Assembly: GCA_944325355.1 (NCBI GenBank) | Contig: CALUZS010000002.1 | Coordinates: 186,001 to 250,000, forward strand | Length of the DNA: 64,000 bases | Reading direction: 5' to 3' | Source of the DNA: an uncultured Parabacteroides sp. | GTDB taxonomy: Bacteria; Bacteroidota; Bacteroidia; Bacteroidales; Tannerellaceae | Shown: positions 51,968-61,668 of the stretch, piece by piece | How the letters are laid out: every line of letters begins with the position of its first letter | How positions within the stretch are numbered: the stretch's first letter is position 1 | Translations under genes and position numbers: made by a program | Notes under the pieces: model-generated | Seen by the model: only the letters and a program-made list of their open reading frames with translations | What the model was told of the DNA's origin: nothing | Databases searched by the model: none

Positions 51968-53344
51968 ATGAGTAAGAATGTACAAAGAGCTAAATTCGGG
52001 AGTAAAATAGGTGTAGTCCTGGCTACTGTGGGATGCGCCGTGGGATTGGGAAATATCTGGAGGTTTCCTTATATGCTCGGTTCAAACGGTGGTGCGGCAT
52101 TTTTGCTTGTTTATATTCTCTGTATCTTGTTTTTGGGTATTCCGGTGATGATTACCGAGTTTTCTATCGGACGGCATACCCATAAAAATGCAGCAGGAGC
52201 CTTTAAGGAAATGGCTCCCGGTACGCTTTGGCCATTGTTAGGGTATAATGGTGTTCTTGCCGCTTTTCTGATTTTAGGCTTTTATTCGGTAGTGTCAGGA
52301 TGGACTTTAGAATATATTGTACAAGCGTTTACCGGCTCATTACAAGGAAAGAGCGTCACCGATTTCGCAACAGAATTTGAACAATTTTCGACAAATCCTT
52401 ACCGCCCGATATTTTGGACGTTGTTGTTTATTGCCATGACGCATATTATTATCATTTGTGGTGTTGAGAAAGGGATTGAGCGGGCTTCGAAAGTCATGAT
52501 GCCGTTGTTGTTCTTTATCCTGATAGTTTTGGGTATCCGTTCCGTTACATTGGATGGGGCATTGGATGGTTTGAAGTTTCTGTTCAAACCGGATTTCAGT
52601 AAAATAAATTCTTCTGTTGTTTTAAGTGCGATGGGGCAGGCGTTCTTTTCGTTGAGTATCGGCATGGGATGCTTGATTACGTATGCTTCTTATTTCAATA
52701 AAGAGACGAATTTGCAGAAGACAGCCCTCCAAGTCACGGTTTTAGATACCTTTGTCGCCGTAATGGCAGGAGTGATGATATTCCCTGCTGCGTTCAGTTT
52801 CGGAATAACTCCTACCGCTGGTCCGGAGCTGGTGTTCATCACATTGCCGAATGTTTTCGGGCATATGCCGGTCGGCTGGTTGTGGTCGTTTATATTCTTC
52901 GTATTATTGGCATTGGCTGCTTTGACATCCACCATATCCCTTCATGAGGTGGCTACGGCTTACGTTCACGAAGAGTTGCATTTCTCACGGAAAAAGGCGG
53001 CATGGTTGGTTTCTGCAGGAGTTACCGTTTTGGCCATCCTCAGTTCTTTGTCGATAGGTGTTTTACGGGAATATACGATTTTCGGTTTGAATTTCTTTGA
53101 CGCATTGGATTTTCTGACGGCGAAAATCATGATGCCGTTCGGTGGCATGTTGGTTTGTATCTTTATCAGCCAACGGGTAGAGCGTTCCGTTTGGGTGGAC
53201 GAAATCACCAATTATGGGACGATACGTTTTTATTTTTTACGGACATATCTGTTCTTTGTAAAATATCTTGCCCCCATTGCCATCGGGTTAATTTTCTTGA
53301 ATGAATTGGGATTGATAGAATTGTTGGGAAAGGTATTTAAATAG
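51968..53344 (+). CDS. sodium-dependent transporter (NSS/SNF family)
   Basis: This 458-residue membrane protein has about 11-12 helices. The first is diagnostic: GVVLATVGCAVGLGNIWRFP and YMLGSNGGAAFLLVYILCIL contain the sodium- and substrate-binding unwound helix 1. Further family marks are PVMITEFSIGRHTHKNAAGA and the FFSLSIGMGCLITYASYF helix 6 with its substrate/sodium site. NSS proteins co-transport amino acids or amines with Na+; the bacterial members are mostly amino-acid transporters. The exact substrate is unknown. It lies 14 bp after the LolD-like gene and 7 bp before the flavin reductase. Confidence 0.95.
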   Translation: MSKNVQRAKFGSKIGVVLATVGCAVGLGNIWRFPYMLGSNGGAAFLLVYILCILFLGIPVMITEFSIGRHTHKNAAGAFKEMAPGTLWPLLGYNGVLAAFLILGFYSVVSGWTLEYIVQAFTGSLQGKSVTDFATEFEQFSTNPYRPIFWTLLFIAMTHIIIICGVEKGIERASKVMMPLLFFILIVLGIRSVTLDGALDGLKFLFKPDFSKINSSVVLSAMGQAFFSLSIGMGCLITYASYFNKETNLQKTALQVTVLDTFVAVMAGVMIFPAAFSFGITPTAGPELVFITLPNVFGHMPVGWLWSFIFFVLLALAALTSTISLHEVATAYVHEELHFSRKKAAWLVSAGVTVLAILSSLSIGVLREYTIFGLNFFDALDFLTAKIMMPFGGMLVCIFISQRVERSVWVDEITNYGTIRFYFLRTYLFFVKYLAPIAIGLIFLNELGLIELLGKVFK

Positions 53345-53351
53345 TCAATGT

Positions 53352-53858
53352 ATGAAAGCAATAGATCCTTTGGAAATCTCCGATAATTTCATTGAGATTA
53401 TCGGTAAGGAGTGGATGCTGGTGGCTGCCGGCGATGAGAATAAATCCAATATGATGACTGCGAGTTGGGGAGGAGTCGGTGTCTTGTGGGGAAAACCGGT
53501 CGTGTTTGCCTTTATCCGTCCGGAGCGATATACCCGGGAACTTATAGACGCCCGTAATGCTTTCACGATTTCTTTCATGGGAGAACAATATAAGGGTGTA
53601 CATAAGATATGCGGAAGCCTTTCAGGCAGAGATATTGATAAGGTAAAAGAGACAGGCCTGAGCCTTGCCTTTACCGAAAACGGAAATCCTTATTTTAAAG
53701 AATCAAGGCTTACCTTGGAATGTGAGTTGCTGTATGTCTCGAAAATAGAGGAGCAGCATTTTAAGAATCCCGAATTATTCGGACGCTGGTATAACGAGAA
53801 AGCCGGGAATCCGCACATCGTTTATATTGCCGAAATTGTCCGGGCATGGGAGAAATAG
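53352..53858 (+). CDS. flavin reductase-like flavoprotein
   Basis: This 168-residue protein has the split-barrel FMN-binding fold of the flavin-reductase family: GKEWMLVAAGDENKSNMMTA, SWGGVGVLWGKPVVFAFIRP, RYTRELIDARNAFTISFMGE and a C-terminal PHIVYIAEIVRAWEK. The SNMMTASWGG segment contacts the flavin phosphate. Such proteins either supply reduced flavin or act as small FMN oxidoreductases; the electron partner is unknown. It ends the tcdA transcription unit and is convergent with the ComEA-like gene. Confidence 0.9.
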   Translation: MKAIDPLEISDNFIEIIGKEWMLVAAGDENKSNMMTASWGGVGVLWGKPVVFAFIRPERYTRELIDARNAFTISFMGEQYKGVHKICGSLSGRDIDKVKETGLSLAFTENGNPYFKESRLTLECELLYVSKIEEQHFKNPELFGRWYNEKAGNPHIVYIAEIVRAWEK

Positions 53859-53946
53859 ATAAAGTTTCCGGAAAGAATCCGGATAAATGCGGTACAGATA
53901 TAGGTATTGGATTGATCAGACGATAGAACAGGATGGGGCTATTTTA

Positions 53947-54654
53947 TTATTTAAAGGTAATATATGGCTCCATCTTTTTTTGCATCTCTGGTGGAAATTC
54001 TTCGAACAGCCGTAAATCGTTCCAACTGTTTATGCGACCTTTTTGTTTCTTTATCCGGTCGATTACTTTTGTTTGTTCCAGATTGATATAGGGATGGCGG
54101 AGGATTTCCTTGAAAGATGCCTGGTTGACAGGAATCGGACGGATATAGGTTGTATCGATGATAAACCATTTCTGGAAGCGGGAATAGCGTTCCTCATCGA
54201 TGCCGTAGACTTCTGCTAATTGTTCGATATGATGGAATCCTCCCAATAACTCACGATATTTTGTAATCCTCCGGGCAAAAGAGCTCCCTATGCCCGGTAT
54301 TTTCTTCAATGTTGTGGTATCGGCTCCGTTTAATTCCACGATGGTACCTTCCGGATATTTCTCTTGTTTTTGGAAACTTGCCGGATTTGTCGTGTGTTTT
54401 TTCTTTTTTGTTACAATCTTTTCCGGCATTGTCGGATTGATATTTTTCACATCAGGGACAGTATCAGTCCTTTTGGCGAATCGGATGGTATCGGTAATTA
54501 TTGTAGTTACGGGATTTGTCGACGGGGATAAATGTTTTTTGTTGGTGAAATGTAGGATTAAAAAGGCGAAGACAATGAGTAATAACAAAAAGGAAAGGGC
54601 TTGCCGTTCTCCTTTTGCGAAGTAAAATATGTCACGCCATTTAATCATTGCCAA
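53947..54654 (-). CDS. ComEA-like helix-hairpin-helix protein
   Basis: This 235-residue protein has an N-terminal membrane helix (LSFLLLLIVFAFLILHF), a basic linker (EKIVTKKKKHTTNPA), and then three helix-hairpin-helix units: VELNGADTTTLKKIPGIGSS, FARRITKYRELLGGFHHIEQ, and NQASFKEILRHPYINLEQTK. The first unit, LNGADTTTLKKIPGIG, is the classical ComEA motif that binds DNA in natural transformation. In Bacteroidota the family is widespread and its link to competence is not always shown. No other competence genes are adjacent. The 247-bp spacer upstream, shared with the phosphate transporter, carries the 11-bp repeats at 54809-54850. Confidence 0.88.
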   Translation of the reverse strand: MAMIKWRDIFYFAKGERQALSFLLLLIVFAFLILHFTNKKHLSPSTNPVTTIITDTIRFAKRTDTVPDVKNINPTMPEKIVTKKKKHTTNPASFQKQEKYPEGTIVELNGADTTTLKKIPGIGSSFARRITKYRELLGGFHHIEQLAEVYGIDEERYSRFQKWFIIDTTYIRPIPVNQASFKEILRHPYINLEQTKVIDRIKKQKGRINSWNDLRLFEEFPPEMQKKMEPYITFK

Positions 54655-54808
54655 GGTTTAACTGGTTTATGTGGCAATGTTAGCAAGTATTTTCTGAATA
54701 AGCAAACGGAATTGAATCTTTTTCTTCCGGCAGGTTACTTTAATGCTGGATTGTCTTGAAGAGTGAAAGAACTTCTAACAAGGTATTTATTAGTGGAATA
54801 TCCCAAAG

Positions 54809-54850
54809 TTTGTAACAGGTTTGTAACAGGTTTGTAACATAAATGTAATA
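54809..54850 (+). promoter_or_regulatory. Pho-box-like array of four 11-bp direct repeats
   Basis: TTTGTAACA occurs at 54809-54817, 54820-54828 and 54831-54839, and a weaker AATGTAATA at 54842-54850 keeps the same register. The period is exactly 11 bp. PhoB and PhoP bind tandem repeats with this period in E. coli and B. subtilis, and the next gene is a phosphate transporter. A near-match -7 box, GACTTTTG, is at 54871-54878, so the array sits where an activator would replace the -33 element. Confidence 0.7.
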
Positions 54851-54901
54851 CATATAAAATATAAAAGAGCGACTTTTGCCGCAAGTTTGAAAAAGTAAGG
54901 T

Positions 54902-57157
54902 ATGGAAACATTTTATTTATTATTGGTAATCTTCCTTTTTATGCTGGCTGTTTTGGACTTATGGGTCGGGGTCAGCAATGATGCGGTGAATTTTTTGAAC
55001 GGTGCAGTCGGTTCAAAAGCCGCTTCTTTTAAAGTTATAATCTTTGTGGCAGCGGTAGGAGTGTTCATTGGTGCGGCATTATCCAACGGAATGATGGATA
55101 TCGCCCGTCATGGAATTTTCCAGCCGCAGTATTTTTATTTTTCGGAAATCATGTGTATTCTGGTGGCGGTGATGCTTACCGACGTGGTTCTATTGGATAT
55201 TTTTAATTCTTTGGGAATGCCAACTTCAACAACTGTTTCGTTGGTGTTTGAACTTGTGGGCGGTACGGTTGCGCTGTCTTTGATAAAAATAGCAAATTCT
55301 GACGGAGCTTATCAATTGGGAGACTTGATTAATACCGAAAAAGCGTTTACGGTTATCATGGCGATTTTCGTTTCTGTGGCAATTGCTTTTGTGTTTGGTG
55401 CGGTTGTCCAGTATATTTCCCGTTTGATATTCTCTTTTAATTATAAAAAGACTTCTAAATATTTCATAGGAATCTTCGGAGGTCTGGCAGCGACCTCTAT
55501 CATTTATTTCATGTTAATAAAGGGATTGAAAGGTTCGACTATTGTCAGCCAAGAAACAATGGATTTGGTTCATCAGCATACGGACGCGATTATTATAGGG
55601 TCTATCATCTTTTTCACGTTGTTATTCCAGGTTTTGTATTTCCTGAAAATGAATGTTTTCAAAATCATCATATTGATGGGAACATTTGCGCTGGCATTGG
55701 CTTTTGCCGGTAATGACCTTGTCAACTTCATCGGTGTTCCTTTGGCAGGATATTCGTCATATATGGATTTGATGGCACAGGGGGGTGCAGTCTCTACTGA
55801 TAATTTTCTGATGACATCATTGCTGGAATCGGCAAAAACACCTTGGTACTTCTTATTTGCAGCAGGTATAGTTATGGTAATAGCTTTGGCTACTTCTAAG
55901 AAAGCGCACAATGTGATAAAGACAGCGGTAGACCTGTCCCGTCAGTCTGATGGTGAAGAATCATTCGGAACTTCTCCGGTAGCTCGTGTTTTGGTGCGTA
56001 CGTTCAGCAATGCTGCAGAGACTATCGACAGTGTAATTCCTATTCCCGTTAAACGTTGGATAGGTTCCCGTTTTAACCAAACAGAGATGATTTTGGAAGA
56101 TAAAGCGAGTTTTGACTTGGTAAGGGCTTCTGTCAATGTAGTTCTTTCAGGTTTGTTGATCGCGGTGGGAACTTCTTTGAAACTTCCTTTGTCCACTACT
56201 TACGTGGCTTTTATGGTTGCAATGGGTACTTCGTTGGCTGATAAAGCGTGGGGCAGGGAAAGTGCGGTTTACCGGATAACCGGGGTACTGTCTGTAATCG
56301 GTGGTTGGTTTATTACGGCAGGTGCTGCGTTTTCAATTTGTTTTATTGTCGCGATGTTGATATATTTTGGAGGAACAGCTGCAATTGTCGCGTTAGTTGC
56401 ATTGGCTGTTTTTTCACTTGTAAGAAGCCATTTGGTTTATAAGAAGAAATGTCATCGTGAGAATCTGAAAGAGGAAGTGAATACAACCGTAGCACAATTG
56501 CAGAAAACTACCGACAGCCACGAGGCTCTGAACCTGTTCCGCAAATTGAGCCGTGAAGAGTTGAGTTCAGTTCTGAATTTCGCTTCAGAGGCGTTGGAAA
56601 AGGCTATAAATGGTTTTGAGCAAGAAAACTTGAAAGACCTTAAAAAGGTTCTTATCGGAATTGAAGATAAGAAAGTGCATCTGAAGCAAGTCAAGCGTGT
56701 GGGTACGTTAGGTGTGACGCAACTTGATTATGATATTGCCGTCGAAAAAGGTTTGTATTATTATCAGGGGAATGATTTTGCCAGCGAGATCGTATATAGC
56801 ATCCGTCGTTTGGTGGAACCGTGCAAGGAACATATTGATAACAATTTCAAACCCCTTTCCGATGCTCAACGTTCAGACTTGGATAATATCCTACTCTCTG
56901 TGGTTTCGTTTATCAATCTTTGTGCGGAAACCATTGTCGTGAATGATTATGATAATGTAAATAACTTAAACAATGATTGCGCGTCGCTGAGTGCACAACT
57001 TATTGCTTTGAAAAAAGCGGAACTGAAACGCATACAGAACGAAAAGGGCAGCACGAAAGTGAGCATGGTCTACCTGAACATAATTCAGGAAATACAGAAT
57101 GTGGTTATTTTCTCCGGAAATATGGTGAAAGTTAGCCGGAAATTTCAAATAGAGTAG
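54902..57157 (+). CDS. PiT-family inorganic phosphate transporter with C-terminal PhoU-like extension
   Basis: This 751-residue protein has the two PiT repeats. The first has DLWVGVSNDAVNFLNGAVGS near residue 20 and SLGMPTSTTVSLVFELVGG near 105; the second has FAGNDLVNFIGVPLAGYSS near 275 and LKLPLSTTYVAFMVAMGTSL near 427. These GANDVANA-like motifs carry phosphate with H+ or Na+. The last 230 residues are soluble and helical (LFRKLSREELSSVLNFASEA, then LKKAELKRIQNEKGSTKVSM) and resemble a PhoU-type regulator fused to the transporter. The repeat array upstream points to control by phosphate. A strong terminator follows. Confidence 0.93.
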   Translation: METFYLLLVIFLFMLAVLDLWVGVSNDAVNFLNGAVGSKAASFKVIIFVAAVGVFIGAALSNGMMDIARHGIFQPQYFYFSEIMCILVAVMLTDVVLLDIFNSLGMPTSTTVSLVFELVGGTVALSLIKIANSDGAYQLGDLINTEKAFTVIMAIFVSVAIAFVFGAVVQYISRLIFSFNYKKTSKYFIGIFGGLAATSIIYFMLIKGLKGSTIVSQETMDLVHQHTDAIIIGSIIFFTLLFQVLYFLKMNVFKIIILMGTFALALAFAGNDLVNFIGVPLAGYSSYMDLMAQGGAVSTDNFLMTSLLESAKTPWYFLFAAGIVMVIALATSKKAHNVIKTAVDLSRQSDGEESFGTSPVARVLVRTFSNAAETIDSVIPIPVKRWIGSRFNQTEMILEDKASFDLVRASVNVVLSGLLIAVGTSLKLPLSTTYVAFMVAMGTSLADKAWGRESAVYRITGVLSVIGGWFITAGAAFSICFIVAMLIYFGGTAAIVALVALAVFSLVRSHLVYKKKCHRENLKEEVNTTVAQLQKTTDSHEALNLFRKLSREELSSVLNFASEALEKAINGFEQENLKDLKKVLIGIEDKKVHLKQVKRVGTLGVTQLDYDIAVEKGLYYYQGNDFASEIVYSIRRLVEPCKEHIDNNFKPLSDAQRSDLDNILLSVVSFINLCAETIVVNDYDNVNNLNNDCASLSAQLIALKKAELKRIQNEKGSTKVSMVYLNIIQEIQNVVIFSGNMVKVSRKFQIE

Positions 57158-57186
57158 TCTGTAAGGAGTTTTAGATAATATCTGAT

Positions 57187-57232
57187 AAAATCGTATCCTT
57201 CTGCTTGAAGAAGTATGAGGATACGATTTTTT
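57187..57232 (+). terminator. terminator after the phosphate transporter
   Basis: Arms AAAATCGTATCCT (57187-57199) and AGGATACGATTTT (57218-57230) are perfectly complementary, with more T after them. Confidence 0.88.
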
Positions 57233-57288
57233 GTTTCAGACTTTTTGCAAGGTGTTTTCCCAAGGGAAGGGACTCCTTTCCTGCTTTC

Positions 57289-57651
57289 TTAAGGATTATT
57301 CCGCATTTCAAAATTGTCGAGTTCTTCTTTTAACCGGAGCAGTTCTGTTTTTATCCTTTTTAGCCGGTCTACAATTTCGGTTTCTTTTTCCGAATCCCTT
57401 TTGTTGTTTTTCAGTTTTTGCCGGGCTCCGGCAAGCGTCATTCCGCGTTCTTTCACCAAGTGGTAGATAAGACGGATATTTTCAATGTCTTCTTCTTTAT
57501 AGAACCGTACTCCTTTTTTATTTCTCCTGGGTTGGATAATGTCAAATTCTTTCTCCCAAAATCGTAAAGTCGATTCGTTGATATCGAACATTTGAGCGAT
57601 TTCGCTTATGGAATAATACAATTTTAAATCTTTGTTCTTATTTAAAACCAT
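57289..57651 (-). CDS. MerR-family transcriptional regulator
   Basis: This 120-residue protein has the MerR winged helix-turn-helix: LYYSISEIAQMFDINESTLR, then FWEKEFDIIQPRRNKKGVRF with a wing and KEEDIENIRLIYHLVKERGM. A coiled-coil for dimer formation fills the C-terminus (VDRLKRIKTELLRLKEELDN). No ligand-binding cysteines of the metal-sensing type are present, so the signal is unknown. It lies 15 bp after the M23 peptidase gene; alaS, M23 peptidase and this MerR gene form a group that I recall as common in Bacteroidales. Confidence 0.93.
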   Translation of the reverse strand: MVLNKNKDLKLYYSISEIAQMFDINESTLRFWEKEFDIIQPRRNKKGVRFYKEEDIENIRLIYHLVKERGMTLAGARQKLKNNKRDSEKETEIVDRLKRIKTELLRLKEELDNFEMRNNP

Positions 57652-57666
57652 ATTTTATTTAGAGAA

Positions 57667-58650
57667 TTAATCCATTACCTGGCCGTGATTTTCTGCAATC
57701 TGTATCATCTGGTCATATTCTTCCGGCGTCAAATCCATATAATAGTACTTGGAGGGGTTGTCGTATCTTCCTCTTACAATGACTTCATAGTGCAGGTGCG
57801 GACCGGTGGATATACCGGTGTTTCCGACTTCCCCGATGACTTCTCCTCGTTTAACCTTTTGTCCAACACGAGCATGGTATTTACTCATGTGGGCATATAC
57901 GGTTTGGTATCCGAATCCGTGGTCGATGATGATACAATTGCCGTATCCTTGTTTCCAGGAAGCATACGTTACTTTGCCGTCTCCTGTCGCGTATATTTCT
58001 GTTCCTACATTCGCTGAAAAATCCATTCCGGAATGGAACCTTTTTGTCCGGTATATCGGATGGATTCGCATGCCGTAACCTGATGCTGTCCGGCGAAGGT
58101 CTTTATTGGCTATGGGTTGTATTGCAGGGATACAGCGGTTTCTCTCTTCCTGGTTCTTCCCCATTTCTATCAATTCATTCAATGAATTGGATTCTATATA
58201 CAGTTGTTTCCGTAACATGTCAAGCTTTTGCGTTGTTGAAACAATTAGCTCGGAGTTGGAGAGGGTAAGAAGATGTTCATAACGGTTACTTCCTCCGAAG
58301 CCGCTCTGCCTGACTGATTTCGGAATTGGCTCTGCCTGGAATATCGCCCGGTACAGTTTCTCATCGCGAACCTGGATATCGTTGAGAACTTCTAATGCAC
58401 TGTTCAGGCGCAGGGATAAAACTTCGTATTGAGTTTGTAAGAGTTTGTTCTCTTTCCGCAGTTGGGATTCCATCGGCGAATCTATCAGGTAAAGCATAAC
58501 GAAAAAAGTCGCCACACCAAAAGCTATTCCCGTGGTCAGGTGCTTTAAGATGGAAAAAAACTTGTCTTTGGCTGACGGGTAAACGCGCTCGTAGTTGAGC
58601 GTATTTGGATTATAGAAATAGTAAGTTTTCCGTGATTTAAAAAGTCTCAT
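57667..58650 (-). CDS. M23-family metallopeptidase (peptidoglycan hydrolase)
   Basis: This 327-residue protein has a short cytoplasmic segment, one membrane helix ([20 protein letters not shown]), a coiled-coil (residues 60-100) and a C-terminal LytM domain. Zinc ligands are visible in [13 protein letters not shown] (His, Asp) and [11 protein letters not shown] (His-x-His), with [20 protein letters not shown] between them. All four zinc/catalytic positions look intact, so it should be an active endopeptidase on cell-wall cross-links, acting in the periplasm. It is divergent from alaS and co-oriented with the MerR gene 15 bp downstream. Confidence 0.94.
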   Translation of the reverse strand: MRLFKSRKTYYFYNPNTLNYERVYPSAKDKFFSILKHLTTGIAFGVATFFVMLYLIDSPMESQLRKENKLLQTQYEVLSLRLNSALEVLNDIQVRDEKLYRAIFQAEPIPKSVRQSGFGGSNRYEHLLTLSNSELIVSTTQKLDMLRKQLYIESNSLNELIEMGKNQEERNRCIPAIQPIANKDLRRTASGYGMRIHPIYRTKRFHSGMDFSANVGTEIYATGDGKVTYASWKQGYGNCIIIDHGFGYQTVYAHMSKYHARVGQKVKRGEVIGEVGNTGISTGPHLHYEVIVRGRYDNPSKYYYMDLTPEEYDQMIQIAENHGQVMD

Positions 58651-58696
58651 TCAATATTTTTTATTAGAGAATTATTCGCAAAAGTAATAATTTCTG

Positions 58697-58704
58697 TACT
58701 TTTG
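58697..58704 (+). promoter_or_regulatory. -7 box of the alaS promoter
   Basis: TACTTTTG matches TAnnTTTG exactly, 42 bp before the chosen alaS ATG. TTCG at 58675-58678 (18-bp gap) is a weak -33 candidate. Confidence 0.5.
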
Positions 58705-58746
58705 CAAATTGTTTTTCAGATTATTAATAGAATAATATACAGGTTT

Positions 58747-61377
58747 ATGATGACAGCAAAAGAAATCCGTGAGTCTTTTAAGGCATTTTTTGCTTCGAAA
58801 GGGCATCAGATAGTTCCGTCTGCGCCTATGGTTGTGAAAGGCGATCCCACATTGATGTTTACTAATGCCGGAATGAATCAGTTTAAAGATATAATTTTGG
58901 GAAATGTTCCTCGGAAATATCCGCGTGTGGCGGATTCCCAGAAATGTCTCCGGGTAAGTGGAAAGCATAATGATTTGGAGGAAGTCGGGCATGATACCTA
59001 TCATCATACGATGTTTGAGATGTTGGGAAATTGGTCTTTCGGTGATTATTTCAAGAAAGAAGCAATTTCTTGGGCGTGGGAGTATTTAGTGGATGTTTTG
59101 AAGCTGGATCCGGAGCGTTTATACGCCACAGTATTTGAAGGAAGCCCCGCTGAAGGATTGGAACGCGATAATGAAGCTGCCGGCTATTGGGAGCAATTTT
59201 TACCGGAATCTCATATTATCAACGGAAACAAGCATGACAATTTCTGGGAAATGGGCGATACCGGTCCGTGCGGCCCATGTTCGGAAATACATATTGACTT
59301 GCGTTCCGAAGAAGAGCGTAAAGCTGTTCCCGGAGAACAGATGGTGAATAAAGACCATCCTCAAGTTATTGAGATATGGAATTTGGTGTTTATGCAATTT
59401 AACCGGAAAGCTGATGGGACTCTGGAACCTCTTCCTGCGAAAGTGATAGACACCGGAATGGGATTTGAGCGTTTGTGTATGGCTTTGCAAGGAAAAACAT
59501 CCAACTATGATACCGATGTATTCCAGCCGATTATCAAGGTCATTGCGGAAATGTCGGGTACTTCTTACGGACAAAACCAACAGCAGGATGTGGCGATGAG
59601 AGTTGTTGCTGATCATATCCGGACTATTGCGTTTGCGATTACCGATGGTCAGCTCCCCTCTAACGCGAAAGCCGGTTATGTAATCCGGCGTATTCTCCGT
59701 AGAGCCGTTCGTTATGGTTATACGTTCCTGAACCGGAAAGAAGCTTTTTTATATAAACTGTTGCCTGTGCTCATTGAAACGATGGGTGATGCTTATCCGG
59801 AATTGAAAGCACAACAATCTCTGATAGAACGAGTGATAAAAGAAGAGGAAGAATCGTTCCTCCGTACGTTGGAAACTGGAATACGTCTTTTAGACAAGAA
59901 GATAGAAGAGCTGGAGATTGCCGGAAAGACAACGCTCAGTGGGGTAGATGCTTTTACCTTGTATGACACTTATGGATTTCCATTGGATTTGACGGAATTA
60001 ATCCTTCGGGAGAACAATATGAATGTGGACGTTGTTGAGTTTGATGCCGAAATGCAGAAACAAAAGGAACGTGCCCGTAATGCAGCGGCTATCGAAACAG
60101 GCGACTGGATAATTTTGCGGGAAGGTGGTGAGTGCGAATTTGTCGGTTATGACCTTTTTGAAACGGATGTAAGAATCTTACGTTACCGCCAGATAAAGCA
60201 CAAGAATAAATTGTTATATCAAGTCGTTTTGGATAAGACTCCGTTCTATGCCGAGATGGGTGGACAGATAGGAGATAGCGGTTGGTTGATAAACGAGGAC
60301 GAAAAAATCGTTGTCATAGATACGAAACGGGAGAATAACTTGCCGGTGCATATTGTAGAGAAATTGCCTCAGGATGTAACGGCAGTGTTTAAGGCAAAAA
60401 TTGATGCAAAGAAAAGGATACAATGTGAATGTAACCACTCCGCTACTCATTTATTGCATGAAGCGTTACGGGAAGTGTTAGGTACGCATGTGGAACAAAA
60501 AGGTTCGTATGTTTCATACGATTCATTGCGGTTCGACTTTTCGCACTACCAGAAAGTGACGGATACGGAACTCCGGAAAGTGGAAATCCTTGTAGGAGAA
60601 AAAATTCGTGCGGATTATCGTCTGGAAGAACACCGGAACATGCCGATTGCGAAGGCAAAAGAGTTGGGTGCAATGGCTCTTTTCGGAGAGAAATACGGAG
60701 ATGAAGTCCGGGTTGTGAAGTTTGGTTCGTCAATAGAACTTTGCGGTGGAACTCATATTCCGTCGACGGGGATGATTGGTTCTTTGCGTATCGTAGGAGA
60801 GAGCTCTGTCGCTGCGGGAGTTCGCCGTATTGAAGCCGTAACGGCGGAAGCTGCCGAGAACTATACGTTCATGTTGCAGGATTCAATACGTGAACTGCGT
60901 GCAATGTTTAATAACGTCCCAAATCTGGCTCAGACAATTCGTAAATCAATCGAAGAGAACAACGAGCTGAAAAAGCAAGTCTCCGAATATGTAAAAGAAA
61001 AAGTCTCACAACTGAAGAAAGACCTGATAGCGAAAGCAGTTGAGAAAAAGGGCATAAAGGTTATTGTTTGCAAGGCTGAAACAAGCATTGATGTTGTCAA
61101 GGATGTTGCGTTCCAGCTAAAAGGCGAATTTCCGTCCGACGGAAAATACTTTTTTGTTGGGGGCATTAAAGATAATGACAAGTGCGCTTTAATGGTAATG
61201 ATGAGCGAACCTTTAGTTGCAGAGGGATTGAATGCTGCGAAATTGGTCAAGGATGCTGCCAAACTGATACAAGGCGGTGGCGGAGGACAAGCCCATTTTG
61301 CAACAGCCGGAGGAAAGAATCCGGAAGGTATCAACGTAGCTGTTGATAAGGTATTGGAATTGGCGGGATTATTGTGA
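58747..61377 (+). CDS. alaS: alanyl-tRNA synthetase
   Basis: AlaS charges tRNA-Ala and edits mischarged Ser/Gly. The start is ATG 58747 or 58750 ([20 protein letters not shown]), giving 876 residues; the frame extends 45 bp further but that lies over the promoter. Class II motifs are [14 protein letters not shown] and [20 protein letters not shown] near residue 85, ATP-binding [13 protein letters not shown] near 165, and [20 protein letters not shown] near 240. The editing domain has [13 protein letters not shown] near 565 (HxxxH) and [20 protein letters not shown] near 670 (Cys/His). The C-terminal [14 protein letters not shown] motif is intact. Divergent from the M23 peptidase gene. Confidence 0.97.
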   Translation: MMTAKEIRESFKAFFASKGHQIVPSAPMVVKGDPTLMFTNAGMNQFKDIILGNVPRKYPRVADSQKCLRVSGKHNDLEEVGHDTYHHTMFEMLGNWSFGDYFKKEAISWAWEYLVDVLKLDPERLYATVFEGSPAEGLERDNEAAGYWEQFLPESHIINGNKHDNFWEMGDTGPCGPCSEIHIDLRSEEERKAVPGEQMVNKDHPQVIEIWNLVFMQFNRKADGTLEPLPAKVIDTGMGFERLCMALQGKTSNYDTDVFQPIIKVIAEMSGTSYGQNQQQDVAMRVVADHIRTIAFAITDGQLPSNAKAGYVIRRILRRAVRYGYTFLNRKEAFLYKLLPVLIETMGDAYPELKAQQSLIERVIKEEEESFLRTLETGIRLLDKKIEELEIAGKTTLSGVDAFTLYDTYGFPLDLTELILRENNMNVDVVEFDAEMQKQKERARNAAAIETGDWIILREGGECEFVGYDLFETDVRILRYRQIKHKNKLLYQVVLDKTPFYAEMGGQIGDSGWLINEDEKIVVIDTKRENNLPVHIVEKLPQDVTAVFKAKIDAKKRIQCECNHSATHLLHEALREVLGTHVEQKGSYVSYDSLRFDFSHYQKVTDTELRKVEILVGEKIRADYRLEEHRNMPIAKAKELGAMALFGEKYGDEVRVVKFGSSIELCGGTHIPSTGMIGSLRIVGESSVAAGVRRIEAVTAEAAENYTFMLQDSIRELRAMFNNVPNLAQTIRKSIEENNELKKQVSEYVKEKVSQLKKDLIAKAVEKKGIKVIVCKAETSIDVVKDVAFQLKGEFPSDGKYFFVGGIKDNDKCALMVMMSEPLVAEGLNAAKLVKDAAKLIQGGGGGQAHFATAGGKNPEGINVAVDKVLELAGLL

Positions 61378-61422
61378 TCCGCCGTCTGATGTTGAATTGC
61401 TTTATTGTTTGAGTTGATAAGG

Positions 61423-61473
61423 AGAACGTATTCCAAATAAGTTTAGCTTATGGGATACGTTCTTTTGTTTTTT
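61423..61473 (+). terminator. terminator after alaS
   Basis: AGAACGTATTCC (61423-61434) pairs with GGGATACGTTCT (61451-61462) with one G-T type mismatch, extended by AATAAG/CTTAT in the loop, and is followed by TTTTGTTTTTT. The remaining bases to 61668 hold nothing else that I can support. Confidence 0.82.
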
Positions 61474-61668
61474 GAATGCGATTATTTTTCGGGTGTATGG
61501 TTCTTGTTTCAGGATTTTTGATTTTACTTTGTAAGCTATATTGCAAAGTCTGGTAATGCTTTATGAAAAACAGGATTATTTTGGGGTATTTTTTCAGGCG
61601 GTTTTGTCATAAGGCGGCAGGTGGTACCGGATTGTGTATTACATATAAAATGTAGGAAAAGAAATAGA

